From NCBI GenBank assembly GCA_017445405.1, contig JAFSUD010000076.1:1-64000 (forward strand): DNA of 64,000 nt, written 5' to 3'. Positions 24,990 through 31,602 of the stretch are shown piece after piece. This DNA comes from Synergistaceae bacterium (lineage in GTDB: Bacteria > Synergistota > Synergistia > Synergistales > Aminobacteriaceae). The position numbers were made by a program, and so were the translations under genes. How positions within the stretch are numbered: position 1 is the stretch's first letter; every line of letters begins with the position of its first letter. The notes beneath the pieces were generated by a model. That model had not been told where the DNA came from and made no database searches. It saw only the letters and a program-made list of their open reading frames with translations.

Positions 24990-26018
24990 TTACACCTCCT
25001 TCCAGCATTGAGGATCTTGCGCGTAAAAATCTCCGTACGTTCCCTTCGCGACTGCAGGGCATCCCCGGCAATACGGCAGCAGCTCACACCTTGAGCACTT
25101 CATGAACTTGCTGTACTCCCTGTAACTCTCCATTTCGCCGAGCCACAGGTCAGAGAGTTTGTCATGTAACGCATTGCCGACTCTGCTGTCTCTGACTCTC
25201 CTGCACGCGTAAACGTCTCCTGAGGGTAATATCGTCAGGTGAGCATTCCCGCAGTTACACCCGCCGTAAATCCTGCCCTGTTCTGCGTCACTGGGTATTA
25301 CGAACCTTCCGGCCTCGTAGTCGTAGAGAGTCCACAAGTGGTCTTTGCTGTCAAAGTATGTTTTGCAGCCCTGCGATTCGTAGTGCCTGAACTTCTCATC
25401 ACACACGGCCAAGAACTCACGGTAACGTTCCGGAGTAATATTATTGTTTCCTGAATCAGGGCAGTATCTTGCGAACGAGTACACTTCCGCTTCAGCCTCA
25501 ACAGCAGCATCTATCACTTTTGGAATCTCGTCTATGTTCGTGCCTGACACAGTGGACATTATCACCGAACATATACCCGCCTTATTGATGGCGCGTATCG
25601 CATTCAGGGTTGCATCGAATGAGCCGGGCTTCCTGAAGTAGTCGTGAGTCTTTCTCAGGCCGTCAAGCGAGACTTGATACTTCTCACAGCCGAGAGCCTT
25701 TAGCCTCGCGCATACGTCATCATCAATGTGAAAAGGGTTGCCCAGAATCGAGAAGCCTATTCCGTGTGAGCTGAACGTCTCCAGCAACGGCCAGAACTCG
25801 GGGTGAAGGATTGGGTCGCCTCCCGTGATGTAGAAGTGCGGAGTGCGTCCGAATGTGCTGCAGAAGTCGAGGCAGTTCACGAACACTCGGTGAATGTCCT
25901 CACGAGTCATGCTTTCAGGAATATGTGTATTGCCTCCGGAATAGATGTAGCAGTGCTTGCACCGCTGGTCGCATTCATCTGTGATGTGCCACTGGAACGA
26001 GAAATAGCGCATATGCAT
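24990..26018 (-). CDS. Radical SAM/SPASM peptide-modifying enzyme (ACGX-type)
   Basis: 342 residues. Cys16-x3-Cys20-x2-Cys23 (CDQRCKHC) binds the radical-SAM cluster; YITGGDPILHPEFW is the GGE-like AdoMet motif (here GGD), followed by a TIM-barrel. The C-terminal SPASM region has CNCGN, YACRR and the cluster MKCSRCELLPYCRGCPA, enough cysteines for auxiliary Fe-S clusters. Such SPASM proteins mature Cys-rich peptides (sactipeptide or ranthipeptide chemistry). The gene starts 46 bases after a peptide gene with repeated Cys-Gly-Gly, so that peptide is the likely substrate. An internal ATG two codons on is also possible. Confidence 0.85.
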   Translation of the reverse strand: MHMRYFSFQWHITDECDQRCKHCYIYSGGNTHIPESMTREDIHRVFVNCLDFCSTFGRTPHFYITGGDPILHPEFWPLLETFSSHGIGFSILGNPFHIDDDVCARLKALGCEKYQVSLDGLRKTHDYFRKPGSFDATLNAIRAINKAGICSVIMSTVSGTNIDEIPKVIDAAVEAEAEVYSFARYCPDSGNNNITPERYREFLAVCDEKFRHYESQGCKTYFDSKDHLWTLYDYEAGRFVIPSDAEQGRIYGGCNCGNAHLTILPSGDVYACRRVRDSRVGNALHDKLSDLWLGEMESYREYSKFMKCSRCELLPYCRGCPAVAKGTYGDFYAQDPQCWKEV

Positions 26019-26025
26019 AAATATA

Positions 26026-26047
26026 CCCCGCCGAAGAACCAGCAGGG
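26026..26047 (-). terminator. Hairpin between precursor peptide and maturase genes
   Basis: An 8-bp stem (CCCTGCTG/CGGCGGGG with G-T pairs, 6-base loop) sits between the peptide stop and the maturase start, just before the maturase ribosome site. No T-run follows, so it may be an attenuator, or an mRNA end-stabiliser raising precursor over enzyme. Confidence 0.4.
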
Positions 26048-26064
26048 CATTGTGTCAGTGATTG

Positions 26065-26205
26065 CTACTTCTTGCCGCCGCACGCTGAAGGTTTGCTGCC
26101 TCCGCATGAGACTGACGAGTCCTTTTTGCCTCCGCATGATGAAGGCTTGCTGCCTCCGCATGATGATGCATTGCTACCCCAGTCCGCTAAGTCTTTCAGT
26201 GCCAT
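26065..26205 (-). CDS. Cys-Gly-Gly repeat peptide, candidate RiPP precursor (ACGX-repeat type)
   Basis: 46 residues from ATG with CAGGAGG nine bases upstream. A short leader (MALKDLADWGSNA) precedes four Cys-Gly-Gly units at Cys 16, 24, 34 and 42, each after Ser or Ala and each followed by Ser-Lys-Pro or Lys-Lys. No signal peptide. The repeat (S/A)-C-G-G matches the ACGX-repeat peptide idea used for NCBI families that pair with SPASM enzymes; I recall this and cannot check it here. It is the first gene of peptide, SPASM enzyme, nitroreductase. It lies 101 bases from the HxlR regulator start, on the opposite strand. Confidence 0.8.
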   Translation of the reverse strand: MALKDLADWGSNASSCGGSKPSSCGGKKDSSVSCGGSKPSACGGKK

Positions 26206-26306
26206 GATTATTGCCTCCTGTAAAAAGTTTGCTGTTCATGATAGCGATAATCTTTCCTTCTCACAAGTACGCACCTATTTGTTACCGCATGTATAATTCA
26301 AGCATT

Positions 26307-26645
26307 ATGATTCATAAACACGAATTACCAGAATGTCCCGCAGCTACAGCAATACAGTTAATCGGCAGCAAATGGAAGCTGTTAATTATCCGCTGCCTTC
26401 TTCAGCGTCCTCACAGGTTCAGTGAACTCAAGCGTGCTCTGGAGGGCATAAGCCATAAAGTCTTGGCCGAGTCCCTGCGCTCAATGGAGGCTGACGGACT
26501 CATCACCCGCAAAGTCTATGAATCAGCTCCGCCTCTTGCCGTCGAGTACTCACTAAGCGAACTCGGCATGACGTTAAAGCCTCTGCTCTCAGCTATGGAG
26601 GACTGGGGAAAGTTCTACAAGGGACTGCTCGCTTCTCAAATGTAA
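26307..26645 (+). CDS. HxlR-family winged-helix regulator
   Basis: 112 residues from ATG at 26307; the frame extends upstream but the extra residues are not HxlR-like. ECPAATAIQLIGSKWKLLIIRCLLQRPHRFSELKRALEGISHKVLAESLRSMEADGLI is the HxlR winged helix; Cys10 in the Glu-Cys-Pro motif is at the redox-sensing position of HypR/YodB-type members. Divergent from the CGG-peptide operon across a ~100-base AT-rich gap, so it is the obvious candidate for its control, perhaps responding to thiol stress. Start codon lacks a strong ribosome site. Confidence 0.8.
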   Translation: MIHKHELPECPAATAIQLIGSKWKLLIIRCLLQRPHRFSELKRALEGISHKVLAESLRSMEADGLITRKVYESAPPLAVEYSLSELGMTLKPLLSAMEDWGKFYKGLLASQM

Positions 26646-26666
26646 ACTCGAAAATATTTCAGTTCG

Positions 26667-26696
26667 TTGACAACAATATTATCTCATTCTTATAAT
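26667..26696 (+). promoter_or_regulatory. Promoter of the biotin operon
   Basis: TTGACA and TATAAT with an 18-base spacer, 32 bases before bioY. No clear BirA-type dyad (TTGTAAAC with GTTTACAA) was seen around it. Confidence 0.7.
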
Positions 26697-26727
26697 TGCG
26701 CGGAAATTTTAAGAAGGGAGTATTTAT

Positions 26728-27282
26728 TTGTTGCGGGGTCAAGCCATCAAGTCATCAATCCTGTGCTCAATGTTCGCTGCGTTAATCGCCGTCGGAGCGT
26801 TCATCAAGATACCTGTTCCTGTAGTGCCCTTCACGCTTCAGTTCTTCTTCACTACAACAGCCGGACTCTTTCTTGGAGGCAAGTACGGCGCGTGTTCGGT
26901 GATGATTTATGTGTGTCTGGGACTTGCAGGGCTGCCTGTATTTGCTAGCGGAGGAGGAATAAGCTATGTCCTTCAGCCGAGCTTCGGATACCTGCCCGGT
27001 TTTGCGCTGGGGGCTTACGTTACAGGAAGAATAGCAGAAAGCACCATAACTCCAAGCTACAGAAGGCTACTCACCGCAAATTTTGCAGGCCTTCTCATTG
27101 TTTACGCTGTCGGGATGATGTATTACGCACTCATAAGCAATCTCTATCTCGGGACTCCGATCGGGTTATGGCCGCTGTTCCTGTACCGCTTCATTCTGGC
27201 TGTGCCGGGAGATATTGTGTTATGCATCGCAGGAGCAGCACTCGCGAAAATCTTACTTCCCGTCATCAAGGAGAGACACTGA
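26728..27282 (+). CDS. bioY: Biotin transporter BioY
   Basis: 184 residues, TTG start after AAGGGAG. Six hydrophobic segments with the S-component pattern: AALIAVGAFIKIPVPVVPFTLQFFFTTTAGLFLGGKYG at the front, and FGYLPGFALGAYVTGRI in the middle. BioY is the substrate-binding part of the ECF-type biotin importer and can act alone or with a shared energising module. It leads the bioY-B-D-A cluster, so the cell both imports and makes biotin, or salvages late intermediates, since bioF, bioC and bioH are not here. Confidence 0.9.
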   Translation: MLRGQAIKSSILCSMFAALIAVGAFIKIPVPVVPFTLQFFFTTTAGLFLGGKYGACSVMIYVCLGLAGLPVFASGGGISYVLQPSFGYLPGFALGAYVTGRIAESTITPSYRRLLTANFAGLLIVYAVGMMYYALISNLYLGTPIGLWPLFLYRFILAVPGDIVLCIAGAALAKILLPVIKERH

Positions 27283-27286
27283 ATAG

Positions 27287-28258
27287 ATGAGTTACGCTGA
27301 AACATTGGCCTCTGAGGTCATGAACGGATACAGCATCACGAAAGGTGAAGCTATGAAGCTGTATCATGAACCTCTTGAAGAATTGTGCTCAAAGGCTGAC
27401 GAGATACGCAAAAAATTCTGTGCTGACAAATTCGACGTGTGCACAATCATCAACGGCAAAAGCGGCCGTTGTTCCGAAAACTGCAAATTCTGCGCTCAGT
27501 CCGCACACCACAAAACTAACGCAGAGAATTACCCGCTGCTCTCTCCCGATGAGATGCTCGGGAAAGCACGTCATGACTCATCTCACGGGGCAGTGCATTA
27601 CGGCATCGTAACCTCCGGACGGAATCTCACTGATGATGAAGTGGATAGAGTCTGCGAGGCCGTCAGAAGGATTCGTGCGGAGACAGGGTTATCGGTGTGC
27701 GTATCTCTCGGTCTGCTTACTGAGGAGCAGTACAGGCGGTTGAAGTCTGCGGGAGTCGTCAGAGTCCACAACAACCTCGAGACATCAGAGAGATATTTTC
27801 CGCAAGTCTGCACCACCCACAAATTTTCCGACAAAGTAGCGGCAATCAAGGCGGCCCGGCGTGCGGGGCTTCCCATCTGCAGCGGAGGTATCTTCGGGAT
27901 CGGCGAGAGCGTCGGGGACAGAATCGATATGGCGTTGTCCCTGCGTGAACTCGGCGTTAAGAACGTACCCGTCAACATGCTCAACCCCATACAGGGGACT
28001 CCTCTGGCGTTGAACGAGGTGCTCGGCGAAAGTGAGCTGCGGAGAATCATTGCGGTCTACAGGTTCATTCTGCCTGACGCACTAATCAGGCTCGCGGGAG
28101 GACGCGGACTCTTGGCCGACAGAGGCAGGAGATGTTTCGAGTCGGGAGCTAACGCCTCAATCTCCGGCAACATGCTGACGACTGCGGGCTATACGCTTGA
28201 GAGTGATATGAAGATGTTTGACGAACTGGGCTTCAAGGTAGGGTACTGTGATGATTAA
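27287..28258 (+). CDS. bioB: Biotin synthase
   Basis: 323 residues, ATG four bases after bioY. The radical SAM cluster is Cys-x3-Cys-x2-Cys in GRCSENCKFCAQSAHH; the barrel continues with YGIVTSGRNLTD, VSLGLL and RVHNNLETSERYFP (YNHN-like motif), NMLNPIQGTPL, and IRLAGGRG near the end. Inserts sulfur into dethiobiotin, with the second [2Fe-2S] ligands partly visible. The stop overlaps the bioD start region. Confidence 0.95.
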   Translation: MSYAETLASEVMNGYSITKGEAMKLYHEPLEELCSKADEIRKKFCADKFDVCTIINGKSGRCSENCKFCAQSAHHKTNAENYPLLSPDEMLGKARHDSSHGAVHYGIVTSGRNLTDDEVDRVCEAVRRIRAETGLSVCVSLGLLTEEQYRRLKSAGVVRVHNNLETSERYFPQVCTTHKFSDKVAAIKAARRAGLPICSGGIFGIGESVGDRIDMALSLRELGVKNVPVNMLNPIQGTPLALNEVLGESELRRIIAVYRFILPDALIRLAGGRGLLADRGRRCFESGANASISGNMLTTAGYTLESDMKMFDELGFKVGYCDD

Positions 28259-28931
28259 GAGAACGAATATTTTTGTTGCAGGGACTGGCACGGACATAGG
28301 CAAAACGTACATTGCGGGGCTTATCCTGAAAAAGTTTCTTCGTGCCGGGATAAACGCTGCATACTTCAAGGCTGCAATGAGCGGGAACATAAGGGATGCT
28401 TTCACCAATGCTCCAGTGCCCGGAGATGCCGTGTTCGTGAAGAAGGTATCGGGTTCAAGCCAGCCGTTGAGCGAGATGTGCCCGTATGTCTATGAGGCTG
28501 CTTACTCTCCGCACCTAGCTGCAAGACTCGAGGGGAATCCTGTAGATTTTGATGTTGTGCTCAGGAAGTTTGACGAGCTTTCTGGAAAATATGACTGCGT
28601 GATTATGGAAGGATCAGGAGGGATTCTGTGCCCGATAAGACTCGACAGCAAAACTATATGGCTCGAGCACTTCATCAAGGCCAGAAACTTGGACTGCATC
28701 CTAGTGGCTGATGCAGGACTCGGGACGATTAACGCCGTCGGTCTCACAGCACACTACATGATGGCCAAGAACATAGCCCTCACAGGAATAATCCTGAATC
28801 ACTTTCAGGCGGGAAACGTCATGCACGAGGATAACCTCAAAGTCTGCGAATCCATCACGGGAGCGAATGTCATTGCTTGCGTCAGAGACAACGACGAAGA
28901 GATCAATTTTGCCGGAGGTATCACGTTATGA
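28251..28931 (+). CDS. bioD: Dethiobiotin synthetase
   Basis: 226 residues from ATG at 28251 (a GTG one codon earlier is also open), overlapping the bioB end. FVAGTGTDIGKTYIAGL is the P-loop of BioD; GSGGILCPI and VADAGLGTINAVGLTAHYM complete the active site. Converts DAPA, CO2 and ATP to dethiobiotin. Its last ~33 codons are duplicated just downstream, and its stop overlaps the ATG of a chimeric mini-frame. Confidence 0.93.
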   Translation: MIKRTNIFVAGTGTDIGKTYIAGLILKKFLRAGINAAYFKAAMSGNIRDAFTNAPVPGDAVFVKKVSGSSQPLSEMCPYVYEAAYSPHLAARLEGNPVDFDVVLRKFDELSGKYDCVIMEGSGGILCPIRLDSKTIWLEHFIKARNLDCILVADAGLGTINAVGLTAHYMMAKNIALTGIILNHFQAGNVMHEDNLKVCESITGANVIACVRDNDEEINFAGGITL

Positions 28932-29238
28932 TCTGGTATCCGTACACGCAGATGAAGAACATGAAGACTCCTTACGAGATAGTGAAGGCAGAGGGAGTTT
29001 ATCTCTGCACGAAGGATAAGAAGCTGATTGACGATGACAGCCTCAAGGTCTGCGAGGCCATCACGGGCTTGAAGGTCATTGCCTGCGTAAGGGATAACGA
29101 CGAGGAGATCAATTTTGCCGGAGGTATCACGTTATGATCTGGTATCCATACACGCAGATGAAGAATATGAAGACTCCCTACCAGATAGTAAAGGCAGAGG
29201 GAGTTTATCTCTACACGAAGGATAAGAAGCTGATTGAC
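28833..29238 (+). repeat. Tandem duplication (offset 206 bp) across the bioD/bioA junction
   Basis: Two ~200-base copies, 28833-29032 and 29039-29238, each holding the last ~33 codons of bioD, the ATGA overlap and the first 35 codons of bioA. They are clearly homologous but differ at many third positions and several amino acids, so the event is old, or one copy came from a different strain. Confidence 0.85.
28928..29137 (+). pseudogene. Chimeric BioA-BioD mini-frame
   Basis: 69 codons: the first 35 (MIWYPYTQMKNMKTPYEIVK through KKLID) match the BioA N-terminus, the next 34 (Asp-Ser-Leu-Lys-Val-Cys... to GGITL) match the BioD C-terminus. It keeps ATGA overlaps with bioD upstream and bioA downstream, so it would be translated between them. 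The fusion cannot be an active enzyme; it is a by-product of the duplication, possibly keeping translational coupling alive. Confidence 0.8.
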
Positions 29239-30330
29239 TCCGTGTCGTCATGGTGGAGCGCAATTCACGGCTACAATCACCCGGAAATCAACGACGCAAT
29301 AATTTCGCAGATACACAGATTCTCTCACGTTATGCTGGGCGGTCTCACTCACGAACCAGCACAGAGACTCTCGGCCAAGTTAAGCGAATGGCTGCCGGGG
29401 AGTCTGGATTACTGCTTCTTCTCTGACTCGGGGAGCGTTGCTGTCGAGGTCGCTCTGAAGATGGCTCTGCAGTACTTCATCAACAGGGGAGACTCCCGGC
29501 GCATCATGACTCTTGCGCTTGAGCACGCATATCACGGCGACACGTTCAGGGCAATGGAGGCCGGAGATGATGAGGATTATCACTTCATCCTTAAGGCCTG
29601 CGGAAAGAACGAGAACATCATACACATTCCCACATCGATAAATGCTCTCGGGAAGGCTTTTGCTGAATACGGCGAGAGGCTTAACTGCTTCATCGTTGAA
29701 CCTCTTCTGCAGTGCGCAGGAGGAATGAGGATTTACGGCGTTGACTTCCTGACGCGCGCGAGGGAACTCTGCGACAAGTACGGTGTGCTTCTCATCTTTG
29801 ACGAAGTAGCTACGGGCTTCGGACGGACGGGCAACCGATTCGTTGCTGACATTGTTACGCCGGACATCCTGATTCTCGGAAAAGCATTGACGGCAGGGTA
29901 TACAGGCCACGCAGTAACTGTTGCGAACGAAAAAGTGTTTAAGGGTTTCTGCGATGATGACCCCAGCCACGCATTGATGCACGGCCCTACGTTCATGGGC
30001 AACGCATTAGCCTGTACTGCTGCCCTGAAGTCAATAGAGCTGTTTGAACGCGACGATTACCTCGCAAAGATTAAGCGCATAGAGGAAATTGCGAGGGAAA
30101 GCATGAGGAATTTTTCTGCGCGCGGAGTGAAAGAAGTACGTGTGATAGGCGGGTGTATATGCATTGAGTGTGAGAGTGCGGAAGTTACGAGAGGCTTTCA
30201 GGATTTTGCGTTCGACAACGGAGTATTCAGCCGTCCTTTCCTGAAGTATATATACGCAATGCCGCCGTATATCATCACAGAGGGAGAACTCTTGAAGATT
30301 ATTAATGTGATGCAGAGATGGTTTGCCTAA
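29134..30330 (+). CDS. bioA: Adenosylmethionine-8-amino-7-oxononanoate aminotransferase
   Basis: 398 residues, class III PLP aminotransferase. WYPYTQM opens BioA proteins; WWSAIHGYNHPEI, SDSGSVAVEVALKMA, HAYHGDT, LIFDEVATGFGRTG and the PLP lysine in DILILGKALTAGYTGHAVT are in place. Makes DAPA for BioD using AdoMet (or Lys). Length slightly below the usual ~430. Its start overlaps the mini-frame stop. Confidence 0.95.
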   Translation: MIWYPYTQMKNMKTPYQIVKAEGVYLYTKDKKLIDSVSSWWSAIHGYNHPEINDAIISQIHRFSHVMLGGLTHEPAQRLSAKLSEWLPGSLDYCFFSDSGSVAVEVALKMALQYFINRGDSRRIMTLALEHAYHGDTFRAMEAGDDEDYHFILKACGKNENIIHIPTSINALGKAFAEYGERLNCFIVEPLLQCAGGMRIYGVDFLTRARELCDKYGVLLIFDEVATGFGRTGNRFVADIVTPDILILGKALTAGYTGHAVTVANEKVFKGFCDDDPSHALMHGPTFMGNALACTAALKSIELFERDDYLAKIKRIEEIARESMRNFSARGVKEVRVIGGCICIECESAEVTRGFQDFAFDNGVFSRPFLKYIYAMPPYIITEGELLKIINVMQRWFA

Positions 30331-30383
30331 TCCTGCCTTCAACGCGCTATAATCACCTCAATTTTTCATGAGGGGGATTAATC

Positions 30384-31532
30384 GTGAACTATAGAGAACT
30401 TGGAAACACCGGCCTCAAGGTCAGCGAAATAGCTTTAGGCTGCGAGGGCATGAATGAGGACAATTACGCCATGTGCGCAAAGCTCTTTGATGTTGCAGAG
30501 CAGAAGGGTATCAACTACTTTGACCTTTACTCGCCTAACCCGCAGTTACGTTCAGCAATCGGCAGAGCACTTCAGGGACGCAGAGATAAATTCATCATTC
30601 AGTCTCATCTGTGCTCAGTGTGGAAGGACGGGCAGTATTTACGCTCCCGCAATCTTCAGGAAGTAAAGGCAGCTTTTGAGGGATCGCTAAGGCTTCTGCA
30701 GGCTGAGTGTATTGAGGTGGGGATGATTCACTACTGCGACGCTCTGGACGACTGGCAGACCATCATCGGCAACGGAATACTTGACTACGCGCGCGAACTC
30801 AAGGCAGCAGGAAAGATAAAGCATATCGGCCTCAGCTCCCACAATCCGCAGGTAGCACTAAAAGCTGTAGAGAGTCATGCAATCGAGGTTCTGATGTTCA
30901 GCGTGAATCCGTGCTATGACCTTCAGCCCGCAAGTGAGGATGTCGAGCAGTTATGGGCGGACGAGAGCTACTCATCTCACCTCACCAACATGAACCCGGA
31001 GCGCGAGAAGCTCTACGAGACCTGCCAGAGACTCGGAGTCGGAATCACCGTGATGAAGTGTTTCGGAGGCGGAGATCTGCTGAGTGCCGAACTCTCTCCA
31101 GCCGGAGCAGCACTCACCGTTAATCAGTGCATCGCCTACGCACTGAGCAGACCCGGAGTCTCGTGTGTCTTGGCCGGAGCGCACAGTACCGAACAGCTCG
31201 AGGAATCAGCAGCCTACGAGGACGCGCCCGAGAGCGAGAGGGATTACGCGCTTGCTTTGGCATCGTTCCCCAAAATCAGCTGGGAAGGGCACTGCATGTA
31301 CTGTTCACACTGCGAACCCTGCCCGATGAAGATAGACATTGCGAACGTTACGAAATTCCTGAATCTAGCTCAGGCAGGAAAGAGTGTTCCTGAGACGGTG
31401 AGGGAACATTACGCTGTGCTTGAGCATCACGCCGGAGAGTGCATAGGCTGCGGAATGTGCGAGAGACGCTGCCCGTTCGGAGTGAAGATACGCGCAAACA
31501 TGAAGAGTGCAAGGGAGCTATTCGGACTGTAA
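30384..31532 (+). CDS. Aldo/keto reductase with C-terminal 4Fe-4S domain
   Basis: 382 residues from GTG with GAGGGGG upstream. TIM-barrel AKR: MNYRELGNTGLKVSEIALGCEG, then INYFDLYSPNPQLRSAIGRAL (the Asp-x3-Tyr region is altered: Tyr is Tyr-Ser-Pro), HIGLSSHNPQVALKA. The C-terminal ~80 residues have CMYCSHCEPCPMKI and CIGCGMCERRCPFGV, a ferredoxin-like pair of clusters. Such fusions are common in strict anaerobes and probably couple sugar or aldehyde redox to electron carriers. Substrate unknown. Confidence 0.85.
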   Translation: MNYRELGNTGLKVSEIALGCEGMNEDNYAMCAKLFDVAEQKGINYFDLYSPNPQLRSAIGRALQGRRDKFIIQSHLCSVWKDGQYLRSRNLQEVKAAFEGSLRLLQAECIEVGMIHYCDALDDWQTIIGNGILDYARELKAAGKIKHIGLSSHNPQVALKAVESHAIEVLMFSVNPCYDLQPASEDVEQLWADESYSSHLTNMNPEREKLYETCQRLGVGITVMKCFGGGDLLSAELSPAGAALTVNQCIAYALSRPGVSCVLAGAHSTEQLEESAAYEDAPESERDYALALASFPKISWEGHCMYCSHCEPCPMKIDIANVTKFLNLAQAGKSVPETVREHYAVLEHHAGECIGCGMCERRCPFGVKIRANMKSARELFGL

Positions 31533-31557
31533 AAATTTTTGTTATACTTGCCGAAAT
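31530..31557 (+). promoter_or_regulatory. Possible sigma-28 promoter of the flagellin gene
   Basis: TAAA and GCCGAAAT are separated by 16 bases, close to the flagellar sigma-28 consensus (TAAA, 15 bases, GCCGATAA), about 45 bases before flagellin. By-eye match only. Confidence 0.45.
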
Positions 31558-31602
31558 TGATAAAGGATTCCCATAACACAATGCAGGAGGCAGAAATTCA
31601 TC

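Noticed and set aside
26072-26296. Plus-strand frame over the CGG-peptide gene with Pro-Pro-His repeats
   Set aside because: It is the complement of the Cys-Gly-Gly repeat; the minus-strand frame has the ribosome site and the linked maturase.
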